From BOG-908 sp963795825 (GTDB lineage Bacteria > Pseudomonadota > Alphaproteobacteria > Acetobacterales > Acetobacteraceae): 64,000 nucleotides of DNA. Shown here in pieces: positions 49,140 to 57,574 of the stretch. The notes below the pieces were generated by a model. It was not told the origin of the DNA. It searched no databases and worked only from the letters and a program-made list of their open reading frames with translations. The stretch is taken from positions 372,001 to 436,000 of the forward strand of contig CAWCIW010000005.1 of the NCBI GenBank assembly GCA_963795825.1, read 5' to 3'. The first letter of the stretch is position 1. Each line of letters begins with the position of its first letter. The position numbers and the translations under genes are program-made.

Positions 49140-49390
49140 GGTGAAATCCTCACACTCTGCACGGAGCGCGCCGCGGCCGAAACCTGGCTGCGCGCACTCA
49201 TAAACACAACGTAACAATACCAGACATCAACCTTTCAGTCAATACGATGTCGTTACTTAATGCGTTGCATGTGAGAAGGAAATAACCGGTATCGTAATCG
49301 GTTGGTTTTTGGAAATATACCAGAGCCGTTTATATTCCGATCTACGCCGGCGTTCGGTGTCCGATGAATGTTTTATGGCGCGGGACGATC

Positions 49391-49427
49391 GGCAGTGGCA
49401 CTTGCCTGAAAAGCAAGTGCCACTGCC
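49391..49427. terminator. Perfect hairpin abutting a stop codon
   Basis: GGCAGTGGCACTTGC (49391-49405) and GCAAGTGCCACTGCC (49413-49427) form a 15-bp perfect stem with a 7-base loop, directly after the minus-strand TGA at 49428. No T-run follows, so it may be an mRNA-stabilising hairpin between the paralogues rather than a classic terminator. The 49140-49390 gap is AT-richer and shows nothing else certain. Confidence 0.65.
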
Positions 49428-50993
49428 TCAGTTTTCAGCGCCGATCGTCTCGGCGGTGCGGACGGCCGTAAATCCGTACAAGAAGGCATAAGCCGGCGTG
49501 CCGAGCTCGGGCACATAGTCGTTGTAGACCGTCGCGAGCAGCGCATCCGAGGCATATATCTTCGTGGTGAGCGCATAGAGCCGAGTGAGTTCGGCAAAAC
49601 TTTCCACCACGCCGAAATCGCCGCGGTATTCCTCCGCGTCGCCGCCACCTGCCGTGCAGTAGCCGACGAACGCGTTCTTTATCACCCGCGATGCGATGTT
49701 TGCCGGCCAGGAGGTGCTGCCGGGAACCACGTTCGGGGTGAGAAAGGCGAACGGGTAATTGGGATGCGATCCGTCATAGGTGGCGGAGAACGTCACGAAA
49801 GTGTTGTTCTCCAGATCCACGCTCTGTGGCCTGTCGTCCGAGGCGCCCTCCAGCAGGAAGGTGAACGACATCGCGTTGGCGCCCGCGCCGGACATGTTCT
49901 TGACGAAGATGTTGTTACGCACGCTCACCTGGCCGCCATTGGGTATGTCGAGCAGATAATTCTCTGCCTGGCCGTATTGCGGCTGCGGCAGGCCGCCCTC
50001 GAAATAATTCGCGGTGAACACGTTATTCTGCGCGCGCGACTTGAAAAGATGGCCGTAATAGGCCGCGTGCGACCAGGAATTCGACATGTTGACGGTGAAG
50101 TTCGGGTCCACCGCGCTGGCGCCGATATAGGCGTTGTGGGCCGGGCCCGAGGGTCCGCCATTATGATCGAGTTCGAGGAAGCTGAGCGTGAGGCTGCCGC
50201 TATACTGGCCGGCACCGAACAGCCCGTTCACGCCGGCGCGCTCGAAGCCGTTGATACGCGTGTTGCTGATCGTGAGATTGCTTGCGCCGAGCTCATACAC
50301 ACCGGCCTTACCGGCGGTGGGTGCCACACCCGCGGACACGTTTATGCTGTCCCACACCACGCCATTGCTCTGGTCGAAATACAGCGGGGCCTGCCCGAGC
50401 GTATTGTTCGAAGCGGCACCGGTCAGCAGGATCACCGGGCGCTGGTTGTTCTGCACCACGCCCTGGATGGTGATGTTGTCCGGATTATGGGAGATCCCGG
50501 CCACGTAGTCCTGAAACAAGTCGAACTCCGGGCCGATCCAGGGCTGGTTGTAGTCCCCGGAATACACCGCCGGATATACGTAGAAGACGTCGCCTGGCGC
50601 CCACAGGCGGTAGGTGTGTTCGCGCGTGAACGGACCGCAGCCGCTGGCGGCGGGTGCGGCCGGGTTGAGGTAATCCGTGCCGTCGCCGGCCAGCGTGCAG
50701 CCTGGCTGGTCGCTGAAGCTGGTGTAGCTCGCGATCTGGGCGCCGTTGCGAAACTGCGTGATGAGCGGCTGGCCGCTGGTGGCGCCTTGCGGCCGGTGCG
50801 CCGGCGCGCTGACCCATCCGGCCTGGACCGGATAAGTCCCGCCCTGCTGGCAAAGCTGCTGGTCCTGGGCCATGGCGGCCGGCGTTTCGAACAGGCCGCC
50901 AAAGTCCTGCGTGGCTGCGTCAGCAGCGGGGATGATGCCCATCGCGCTTGCAAGGCCCCAAACCGTTACCGTCGTTTTGCAAATGTGCCTCAA
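49428..50993 (-). CDS. Secreted protein of probable beta-helix fold, paralogue 2
   Basis: 521 residues from a TTG start at 50993, supported by GGAGG seven bases upstream. Signal peptide ends near PAADAA. The body is collinear with paralogue 1: CGPFTREHTYRLWAPGDVFY, ITIQGVVQNNQRPVI, LTISNTRINGFERAGV and VSVRNNIFVKNMSG. The N-terminal 80 residues differ most. A tandem duplication is the obvious origin. Both sit beside large glycosyltransferases and a polysaccharide deacetylase, so a role in surface polysaccharide is plausible but unproven. Confidence 0.8.
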   Translation of the reverse strand: MRHICKTTVTVWGLASAMGIIPAADAATQDFGGLFETPAAMAQDQQLCQQGGTYPVQAGWVSAPAHRPQGATSGQPLITQFRNGAQIASYTSFSDQPGCTLAGDGTDYLNPAAPAASGCGPFTREHTYRLWAPGDVFYVYPAVYSGDYNQPWIGPEFDLFQDYVAGISHNPDNITIQGVVQNNQRPVILLTGAASNNTLGQAPLYFDQSNGVVWDSINVSAGVAPTAGKAGVYELGASNLTISNTRINGFERAGVNGLFGAGQYSGSLTLSFLELDHNGGPSGPAHNAYIGASAVDPNFTVNMSNSWSHAAYYGHLFKSRAQNNVFTANYFEGGLPQPQYGQAENYLLDIPNGGQVSVRNNIFVKNMSGAGANAMSFTFLLEGASDDRPQSVDLENNTFVTFSATYDGSHPNYPFAFLTPNVVPGSTSWPANIASRVIKNAFVGYCTAGGGDAEEYRGDFGVVESFAELTRLYALTTKIYASDALLATVYNDYVPELGTPAYAFLYGFTAVRTAETIGAEN

Positions 50994-51041
50994 CCTGATT
51001 CCTCCTGGATCGCGCTGACGCCCTACCGCACGGATGAACTA

Positions 51042-51086
51042 TCACCTTTACGTGATTACACAAGACAAATTATAACGTAATTGTGA
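51042..51086. promoter_or_regulatory. Imperfect dyad upstream of paralogue 2
   Basis: TCACCTTTACGT (51042-51053) and ACGTAATTGTGA (51075-51086) match as inverted repeats in 10 of 12 positions, 33 bp centre to centre (about three helical turns), in an AT-rich stretch. Plausible operator for the gene starting at 50993; the remaining gap to 51345 holds only a weak small ORF (51162-51242). Confidence 0.35.
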
Positions 51087-51161
51087 TGACTCTATCCTGC
51101 CATCCGATTTGGTTGCGCACGTTTGACATACGGTTGTATGCCACAAGGAGAATTCCGGCGC

Positions 51162-51242
51162 ATGCAGCGTCGCCGCCCAAACGGCCATTTTTTCGCGTTG
51201 ACCAACAGAGCGCGCCCGATCTCCGCGCAAGTCGGCCCTTGA
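51162..51242 (+). CDS. Possible 26-residue leader peptide
   Basis: An ATG with AAGGAG 11 bases upstream opens a 26-codon frame rich in arginine (MQRRRPNGHFFALTN at the start) ending in TGA. It precedes the deacetylase gene by about 100 bp. The only support is the ribosome site; it could be chance. Confidence 0.2.
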   Translation: MQRRRPNGHFFALTNRARPISAQVGP

Positions 51243-51345
51243 CGGCCAGCAGCCGGCCCGGCTTCACCGACCGTGGCGGACGCCGTCATGTGACAAAATG
51301 TCGCACGCCCGGTATGTGCATCGGTGCGGAGCAACAGTCGGGCAC

Positions 51346-52356
51346 ATGCAGCATACAGCGGACGGGATGTTTACGCGGGTCACACCCGCTTGCGCCAAGT
51401 CCCGCCAGCCGATCTGCGCCCTGGCGGTGGATGCCGAGGAGGATTTCGACTGGGACCAGCCGGTCGCCTCCACCGAGCACTCCACCGGCTGCATGCTGCG
51501 CATCGGCGAGCTCGACCGCGCCGTCGCGCCGTTCGGCGTGCGCCCCACCTATCTGCTATCTTACCCGGTGCTGCGCGACGATGCGGCCGTCGCCCTGCTG
51601 CAACAGCACGCGGCCGCCGGTCGGTGCGAGCTGGGCGTGCAATTGCACCCGTGGGTCACGCCGCCGTTCGACGGCAATGACAGTCCGGCCGCCTCGTATT
51701 CCGGCAATCTCGCGCCAGGCATGGAGGCGCGCAAACTGGCCTCGCTGATCGAGCTATTCGAGGTGCGTTTCGGCGCCAAACCGCGCATCTACCGTGCCGG
51801 GCGCTACGGCTTCGGCCGCGAGACTGCGGCGCTGCTGGAGCAGCACGGCTTCGCGATCGACACCAGCGTGGCTCCGCGCACCAGTTCGGCGGAAGAAGGC
51901 GGGCCCGATTACGAAGCCTACGATTATGCGCCGTTCTGGTTCGGCGAAACCCGGCGTATGCTCGAGCTACCGCTGTGCCGCAGCATTGTGGGCTGGGGCG
52001 GCAGGCTGGCGCCGGCGGTACACCGGCGCCTGGGCGCGCCGGGTCTGGCAGGCCGCAAGCTGCAGGGGCTCGTAACCCGGGTGCGCTTCGCCGAACGGAT
52101 CACGCTCTCGCCGGAGGGCAACGATCTGGCGGCGATGCTGCGCCTGCTGCGCCACCTGCAGGCGCGCGGGCAGAGTGTGTTCGTGCTGAGCTTCCACAGT
52201 TCGTCGCTGGCGCCGGGCCGCAATCCCTACGTGCGCTCGCAGGCGGATCTGGACGAGTTCTACAGGAGGCTCACCGGCGTGCTGGGCGCTATGTCGGAGC
52301 GGCTTGGGTTTCGGTTTGCGAGCCTGGCGGAGTTGCCAGGGTTGCTGGAAGCATAA
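51346..52356 (+). CDS. Polysaccharide deacetylase-family (WalW-like) protein
   Basis: 336 residues. NodB-type fold: first motif ALAVDAEEDFDW at about residue 26, then ELGVQLHPWVTPPF as the metal-histidine region, YRAGRYGFGRETAALLEQHGF, and SVFVLSFHSSSLAPG near the end. These match the subgroup found in exopolysaccharide loci that removes acetyl groups from glycans. There is no signal peptide. ATG 51367 is an alternative start. Same strand but separate from the glycosyltransferases; a shared role in glycan assembly is inferred. Confidence 0.78.
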   Translation: MQHTADGMFTRVTPACAKSRQPICALAVDAEEDFDWDQPVASTEHSTGCMLRIGELDRAVAPFGVRPTYLLSYPVLRDDAAVALLQQHAAAGRCELGVQLHPWVTPPFDGNDSPAASYSGNLAPGMEARKLASLIELFEVRFGAKPRIYRAGRYGFGRETAALLEQHGFAIDTSVAPRTSSAEEGGPDYEAYDYAPFWFGETRRMLELPLCRSIVGWGGRLAPAVHRRLGAPGLAGRKLQGLVTRVRFAERITLSPEGNDLAAMLRLLRHLQARGQSVFVLSFHSSSLAPGRNPYVRSQADLDEFYRRLTGVLGAMSERLGFRFASLAELPGLLEA

Positions 52357-52521
52357 GTAAGGCAAGCAGTCCTTTTTTGAAAAAAAGGACCAAAAAACTT
52401 TTGTTCCCCCGCCTGCACAGAAGCCCTCGTTTCTTCTGCAATGCCGGGTCTGGCGGAGGCAGCGCGGGTGCCGATGCAGCGGGGAACGCGAAAGTTTTTG
52501 GTCCTTGCTTGCCTGCCTTCA
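52357..52521. repeat. Bipartite element with truncated right module (copy 17)
   Basis: Left class II (core TTTTTTGAAAAAAA, CAAAAAACTTTTG). The right side keeps GAAAGTTTTTGGTCC but has lost its hairpin arm before CTTGCTTGCCTGCC, so it looks deleted internally. It starts directly after the deacetylase TAA. Confidence 0.75.
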
Positions 52522-52770
52522 AAGCACGAGCAGTATCCCAACAATCACCAGGACATCCCCAGCCAGCCACCGGGCCGCCAGACCGCCATGCCCCGCAAGC
52601 ACCAGCACAACCGCCAGGCAAACGCCCCCCGCGCTCAGCAGCGCGAGCGACAACCGAAACAGCACCTGCATTCTCCAGCGCCGCAACGCCCGACCGTCGC
52701 GTCCGCCCTTCATGCCCCTGACCGCATCGGCTGGTGGGCGGGGCGGCTCGGGCTCAGGCGGAAATTTCAT
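52519..52770 (-). CDS. Small membrane protein
   Basis: 83 residues: a proline-rich N-terminus (MKFPPEPEPPRPP), a basic stretch, then two hydrophobic helices (LFRLSLALLSAGGVCLAVVL and WLAGDVLVIVGILLVL). It is a plausible small inner-membrane protein, not recognised. No strong ribosome site is visible. It ends in repeat copy 17 and is divergent from argD. Confidence 0.5.
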   Translation of the reverse strand: MKFPPEPEPPRPPADAVRGMKGGRDGRALRRWRMQVLFRLSLALLSAGGVCLAVVLVLAGHGGLAARWLAGDVLVIVGILLVL

Positions 52771-52915
52771 GCAGGGTGGCTTTGCGGAATTGCCGCGACG
52801 CATTTGACAAGGCGCGTCGCGGGGCCGGAACATGCCCGCTTCGCCATGCTGCCGCCAGCGCCTGTGGCGTGCATCACCATGCCGCCCGGATACAAGCGGT
52901 GACGAGAGAGAAGCC

Positions 52916-54094
52916 ATGATACCAGCGCTCATGCCCACCTATGCGCGCGAGGATCTCGCCTTCGACCGCGGCGAGGGCGCCTGGCTGATCACTGCCGACG
53001 GCCGCCGTTTCCTCGATTTCGGCGCGGGCATCGCCACCAATTCGCTGGGCCACGCGCATCCCCGCCTGGTGGCCGCGATCGCCGCCCAGGCCGGCCGCGT
53101 GATGCACGTATCGAACGTGTATCGCGTGCCTGAGGCCGAGCGCCTGGCGCAGCGCCTGGTGGATGCCACCTTCGCCGACAGCGTGTTCTTCTGCAATTCC
53201 GGCGCCGAGGCAAACGAGGGCGCGGTGAAGATGGTGCGTCGCGCGATGGCGCGGACCGGCCAGCCGGAGCGCACGCGGATGATCTGCTTTTCGGGCGCGT
53301 TCCACGGTCGCACCCTGGCGATGCTGTCGGCCACCGGCAACGCGAAATATCTCGACGGTTTCGGCACGCCGGTCGACGGTTTCGACCACGTGCCGTTCGG
53401 CAACATGAACGCGGTGCGCGACGCCATCACCCCGCAGACCGCCGGCATACTCGTCGAGCCGATACAGGGCGAGGGCGGCATACGCGTGGCGCCGGAGGGT
53501 TTTCTCGCCGATCTGCGCGCCGCCTGCGACGAATGGGGCCTGAAGCTGGTGTTCGACGAGGTGCAATGCGGCATGGGACGCACCGGCCATCTGTTCGCCT
53601 ACCAGATGGCCGGCGTGGCGCCGGACGTGCTTTCCAGCGCGAAGGGTATTGGCGGCGGCTTTCCGATGGGCGCGATCCTGGCGCGCGAGGATGTGGCCAT
53701 GCATCTCACCGCCGGCAGCCACGGCACCACGTTCGGCGGCAATCCTATGGCCGCGGCGGCCGGCAACACCGTGCTGGACGTGTTGCTGGCACCTGGATTC
53801 CTGGACGGCGTGGCGGCGCGCGGTGCGCTGCTGCAGGCGGGCTTGCGACGCCTGCAGGCGGCGCATCCCGATGTGTTTCGCGCGGTGCGTGGCGCGGGGC
53901 TGATGCTCGGCCTGGAATGCGCTGTGCCGAACATTGCGGTGCAGAAAGCCTGCGAGGCGGAGGGGTTGTTGACGTTGGCGGCCGGCGAGAACGTGTTGCG
54001 TCTGGTGCCGCCTTTGGTGATTACCGAGAACGAAATTGCGGATGGTTTGGGGCGGCTGGAGCGTGTGGCCGCGGGCCTAGGGGCGGCGCAGTGA
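52916..54094 (+). CDS. argD: Acetylornithine aminotransferase
   Basis: 392-residue class III PLP aminotransferase for arginine synthesis; the family also acts on succinyl-diaminopimelate. Motifs: FLDFGAGIATNSLGHAHPRL, FFCNSGAEANEGAVKM, SGAFHGRTLAMLSATG, LVFDEVQCGMGRTG, PLP lysine in LSSAKGIGGGFPMG, and GTTFGGNPMAAAAGN. ATG 52916 (MIPALMPTYARED) has GAGAGAAG upstream. Followed by argF after one repeat element, the usual argD-argF order of alphaproteobacteria. Confidence 0.93.
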   Translation: MIPALMPTYAREDLAFDRGEGAWLITADGRRFLDFGAGIATNSLGHAHPRLVAAIAAQAGRVMHVSNVYRVPEAERLAQRLVDATFADSVFFCNSGAEANEGAVKMVRRAMARTGQPERTRMICFSGAFHGRTLAMLSATGNAKYLDGFGTPVDGFDHVPFGNMNAVRDAITPQTAGILVEPIQGEGGIRVAPEGFLADLRAACDEWGLKLVFDEVQCGMGRTGHLFAYQMAGVAPDVLSSAKGIGGGFPMGAILAREDVAMHLTAGSHGTTFGGNPMAAAAGNTVLDVLLAPGFLDGVAARGALLQAGLRRLQAAHPDVFRAVRGAGLMLGLECAVPNIAVQKACEAEGLLTLAAGENVLRLVPPLVITENEIADGLGRLERVAAGLGAAQ

Positions 54095-54282
54095 GGCAAG
54101 GAAGCAAGCATTTCTTTTTTGAAAAAAAGAAACAAAAAACTTTTGCCCTCCCGCCGGCACAGAGGCTCCATACTCTTTCGCAGCCGTTCGTATTTGCAGA
54201 ATCAGCTGGAGCCTTGATGCAGCCGTCGGAGCAAAAGTTTTTTGCTTCTTTTTTGCAAAAAAGAAGGCCTTGCTTTCTTACT
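54095..54282. repeat. Bipartite element, class II on both sides (copy 18)
   Basis: Left hairpin TTTCTTTTTTGAAAAAAAGAAA, CAAAAAACTTTTGC; right core TTTTTTGCAAAAAA. Inner GGCACAGAGG / GCAGCCGTCGG. It lies between argD and argF inside the apparent operon. Confidence 0.82.
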
Positions 54283-54290
54283 TACGCACC

Positions 54291-55184
54291 ATGACCAAAC
54301 ACTTCCTGGAACTCGCCGAGTTCGACACACAACAACTACGCGCCATACTCGACCAGGCGGCCGCCTTCAAAGCCGGCGCCCCCAGCCCGCAAGCAACAGC
54401 CGGCAAAACGCTCGCACTCCTGTTCGAGCGCCCCAGCACGCGCACCCGAGTCAGTTTCGAAGTGGCCATGCGCCAGCTCGGCGGACACACCATCATGCTG
54501 TCGGACCGCGAGATGCAGCTAGGCCGCGGCGAGACGATCGCCGACACCGCGCGCGTGCTCTCGCGCTACGTTGACGCGATCATGTTGCGCACCGATCGGG
54601 TGCGCAAGCTGGAGGAGCTGGCCGAATATGCCACCGTTCCGGTGATCAATGGCCTGACCGAAGCGAGCCATCCGTGCCAGTTGATGGCGGATATCCTCAC
54701 CTTCGAGGAGCACCGTGGCCCGATCGCCGGCCAGGTCATCGCCTGGTGCGGCGACGGCAACAACGTGGCGCGCACCTGGGTGCAGGCCGCGGTTCGTTTC
54801 GGGTTCACCCTGCGCCTGGCCTGTCCGCCGAGCGGCAATATTCCGGGCTACCTGATGGATTGGGCGAAGCGTGAGGGTGGCGACGTGCATCTTACGCCGG
54901 ACCCGGTGCAGGCGGTGGCCGGCGCGCGCTGCGTGGTGACGGATTGCTGGGTCAGCATGGCGGACGACCCGAAACGCGATTGCCGTCCGCTTGCGGCCTA
55001 CCAGGTGAACGCGGCTTTGATGCGCCACGCGGCGGAGGATGCGATCTTCATGCATTGCCTGCCGGCACATCGCGGCGAGGAGGTGTCCGCCGAGGTGCTG
55101 GACGGGCCGCAATCGGTGGTGTTCGACGAGGCGGGCAACCGGCTTTGGGCGCAGAAGGCGATACTTGCCTGGGCGTTGGCGTAG
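54291..55184 (+). CDS. argF: Ornithine carbamoyltransferase
   Basis: 297 residues. Carbamoyl-phosphate loop FERPSTRTRVSFEVA, ornithine-binding region near DCWVSMADDP, and HCLPAHRGEEVSAEVLDGP with the active-site cysteine. ATG 54291 (MTKHFLELAEF) is the family start. Makes citrulline in arginine synthesis; follows argD. Confidence 0.94.
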   Translation: MTKHFLELAEFDTQQLRAILDQAAAFKAGAPSPQATAGKTLALLFERPSTRTRVSFEVAMRQLGGHTIMLSDREMQLGRGETIADTARVLSRYVDAIMLRTDRVRKLEELAEYATVPVINGLTEASHPCQLMADILTFEEHRGPIAGQVIAWCGDGNNVARTWVQAAVRFGFTLRLACPPSGNIPGYLMDWAKREGGDVHLTPDPVQAVAGARCVVTDCWVSMADDPKRDCRPLAAYQVNAALMRHAAEDAIFMHCLPAHRGEEVSAEVLDGPQSVVFDEAGNRLWAQKAILAWALA

Positions 55185-55336
55185 CAGTTTCGTTCCGCAA
55201 TCGATAGTGGCGCTCGCCCGGGACAACGACGCTGCTAACACGGGTCTAGCCACGGAAATGCCGGCCCGGATCATCGCCGTTGCGTGCGCGCACCGACCTG
55301 CGCTAGATACGATCCGGTAAGAAAAGGATGCCGGCG

Positions 55337-55840
55337 ATGCGATGCTCGAGACTGTTTGCCGGCCTGGCAATAGCGGTTTTCCTGGCGGGCTGCAGCGCTG
55401 AGGGCCAGTTGTCGATGCAATCCTCGGCACCGGCAACAAACCTGCCGCCAAATCCGTCGCTGCGGTTGATCGTCAATGCGGTGGCGCCCAACTCCACGGA
55501 CCAGCTTCTCGACATACGCGCGGCGATCTTCAGCCAGCTCAGCGCCACCGGCCAGTATGGCAAAGTGGTTCTCGACAACGAACCGACCGATCTGGTGATG
55601 AAGGTGGACATCACGAAATACGCCAAGGTGACGGTGGCCGAGCGCCTTCTGGTGGGCGCTTTCGCCGGGCGCAACCGGGTGGGCGGCGAGGTCACCATCA
55701 CGCAGACCGCAACCAACACGGTGCTGAAATCCTACGAGGCGGACGGCTCTTCCGCCGCGCATCCGCTGTCCTCGGAATCCGGTCTGTCGGACGCCGTGCG
55801 GGAGATGGCAAAGCAGGTCGTCTCCGTTCCGATCGCCTGA
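55337..55840 (+). CDS. Lipoprotein, DUF4410-like
   Basis: 167 residues. The lipobox LAGC ends a short signal peptide, predicting an outer- or inner-membrane lipoprotein. The mature part has the alternating pattern of DUF4410 proteins (LRLIVNAVAPNSTDQLLDIR, DLVMKVDITKYAKV, GGEVTITQTATNTVLKSYEA). ATG 55337 is chosen because AAAAGGA lies eight bases ahead; ATG 55328 overlaps that site. A second lipoprotein gene follows 9 bp later. Confidence 0.72.
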   Translation: MRCSRLFAGLAIAVFLAGCSAEGQLSMQSSAPATNLPPNPSLRLIVNAVAPNSTDQLLDIRAAIFSQLSATGQYGKVVLDNEPTDLVMKVDITKYAKVTVAERLLVGAFAGRNRVGGEVTITQTATNTVLKSYEADGSSAAHPLSSESGLSDAVREMAKQVVSVPIA

Positions 55841-55849
55841 CGCGCCCGC

Positions 55850-56275
55850 GTGCGCCATGTGACCGGCCTGGCCGCGCTGCTGGCGCTGTCGGCCTGTTCG
55901 TCGGTTCTCGACTCCCGCAACCAGTCGATCGCTGTCGAGACGATCCCGCCGGCGGCGCATTGCATCGTTTTGCGATCAGGTGCGCGGGTTGGCGAAATCG
56001 CTACCACACCGGCAATCATCACGCTGCCCAGGAGCCCGCTGAACCTGGTCTTCGTGTGCGACAAGCCGGGCTACCAGCAAGGCTCCTCGGTGAACGGCGC
56101 TGGCGTGTCCGACGGCGCGGTTGCGAGCGCGGTTCTGCTGGGCGGCACCGGGTGGGCGATCGATACGCTCGGCGGCAAGGCCAACAGCTACCGGGAACGC
56201 GTGACGCTGACGCTGGCGGCGTTGCCCGACCCGCAGGCGCCACCGGACACGCACCAGGCAGACCGCGCGCCCTGA
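55850..56275 (+). CDS. Lipoprotein of unknown function
   Basis: 141 residues from a GTG start. Lipobox LSACSS near residue 15. The mature part begins SRNQSIAVETIPPAAHC, then VFVCDKPGYQQGSS, resembling PEGA-like or YgdI-type small envelope lipoproteins. A glycine-rich hydrophobic segment (VASAVLLGGTGWAID) lies near residue 95. Probably co-transcribed with the lipoprotein upstream. Confidence 0.65.
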   Translation: MRHVTGLAALLALSACSSVLDSRNQSIAVETIPPAAHCIVLRSGARVGEIATTPAIITLPRSPLNLVFVCDKPGYQQGSSVNGAGVSDGAVASAVLLGGTGWAIDTLGGKANSYRERVTLTLAALPDPQAPPDTHQADRAP

Positions 56276-56288
56276 CCGAGCCTTGCCT

Positions 56289-57461
56289 TCACACCCCCAC
56301 CCCAAACTCCGCCAGCAATTGCGCCCGATCCCCATCCAAAGCCGGCGCCGGCGGCCGCACCCCGTCGTCATTCGCCGCATGCGGCCAGATCTTCACCGGG
56401 TTGCCGATCATCCGCATCCCGCCCGCCTCCACCACCATCCGACGCGGCCCCACCTGCGGATGCGCCAGCGCGTCCGCCACCGTGTTGATCGGCCCGGCCG
56501 GAACGCCCGCCGCCTCCATCACCGCCAGCCAATGCGCCGCGGTGTTGCGGGCCAGCACGCCCTCGATCAGCCCGGCCAGCTCGCCTGCCAGCGCCCGCCG
56601 CGTCTCGTTGCTGACGAAGCGCGGGTCCGCCGCCCAGCCCGGCTCGCCGAGTGCCGTGCACATTTTGCCGAACAGCGCGTCGTTGCCGGCCGCGATGATG
56701 ATAGGGTGGTCCTGCGCCTGGAAGATCGCGAACGGCGTGATGGTGGCGTGCCGCCCGCCCATCGGCCCCGGCACCACCCCGGTCGCCAGATAGCGCATCG
56801 CCGGGTTCTCCATCAGCGACAACTGGCAGTCGAACATCGACACATCCACCTTGGTCGCCTGCCCCGTCCGCGCGCGCTCGTACAGCGCCGCCGCGATGCC
56901 CAACGCGGTATAGATCCCGGCGCCCAGATCGCCGATCGACACGCCGATCCGCGCCGGCGCGCCGCCCGGATGGCCGGTGACGGACATGATGCCGCCGAGA
57001 CCCTGCACGATCATGTCGTAGGCCGGCTTGCCGGACTCAGGCCCGGTATGGCCGAAGCCGGACGCCGCGGCGTAGATCAGCCCGGGATAGCGGGCGTGCA
57101 GCACATCCCAGCCAAGGCCCAGTTTCTCCATCGTGCCGGGCCGGAAATTCTCCAGTATCACGTCCGCGCTGGCCAGCAGGCGGTCCAGCACGGCCAGGTC
57201 GGCGGGCTGTTTCAGGTCGAGCGCGATGGATTCCTTGCCGCGGTTGATCGCGTTGAAATACAGCGACTCGCCGTCTTGGAACGGGCCGTAGGCGCGCGCA
57301 TCGTCGCCCTGTGGCGGCTCCACCTTGATGATCCTGGCGCCCAGCTCCTGCAACAGAAGCGTGCAGTACGGGCCGGCCAGGATGCGGGAGAGGTCGAGTA
57401 TCGTGACGCCGTTCAGGGGACCGGCTTGTTGTTTCTGCACGCTTGGGCTCTCCGAAAACAT
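56289..57461 (-). CDS. CaiB/BaiF (class III) CoA-transferase
   Basis: 390 residues. GVTILDLSRILAGPYCTLLL at the N-terminus, AINRGKESIALDLK, LGLGWDVLHARYPGLIYAA, and the catalytic aspartate in PAYDMIVQGLGGIMSVTG. Transfers CoA between acyl groups; the substrate cannot be read from sequence. It is divergent from malonyl-CoA decarboxylase with a 113-bp gap, so malonate activation is an attractive guess. ATG 57461 is preferred over TTG 57467. Confidence 0.85.
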   Translation of the reverse strand: MFSESPSVQKQQAGPLNGVTILDLSRILAGPYCTLLLQELGARIIKVEPPQGDDARAYGPFQDGESLYFNAINRGKESIALDLKQPADLAVLDRLLASADVILENFRPGTMEKLGLGWDVLHARYPGLIYAAASGFGHTGPESGKPAYDMIVQGLGGIMSVTGHPGGAPARIGVSIGDLGAGIYTALGIAAALYERARTGQATKVDVSMFDCQLSLMENPAMRYLATGVVPGPMGGRHATITPFAIFQAQDHPIIIAAGNDALFGKMCTALGEPGWAADPRFVSNETRRALAGELAGLIEGVLARNTAAHWLAVMEAAGVPAGPINTVADALAHPQVGPRRMVVEAGGMRMIGNPVKIWPHAANDDGVRPPAPALDGDRAQLLAEFGVGV

Positions 57462-57463
57462 CG

Positions 57464-57525
57464 GCAAGCAAGGCCTTCTTTTTTGCGAAAAAGAAGCAAA
57501 AAACTTTTGACTCCGCTGTCGCGCA
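57464..57525. repeat. Single repeat module, class II (copy 19)
   Basis: CTTCTTTTTTGCGAAAAAGAAG, CAAAAAACTTTTGACTCCGC, with the GACTCCGCTGTCGC tail shared with copy 2. It occupies the gap between divergent genes, so here it lies in a promoter region rather than at a gene end. Confidence 0.75.
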
Positions 57526-57574
57526 GCTCTGCGGCAGGCTGGGGCGTTGTGGATTACACGATTGGGGGTGGCAT

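Noticed and set aside
52068..52092. Another GTAACC followed by CGAA
   Set aside because: Spacing is 14 rather than 16 and it lies inside the deacetylase coding region.
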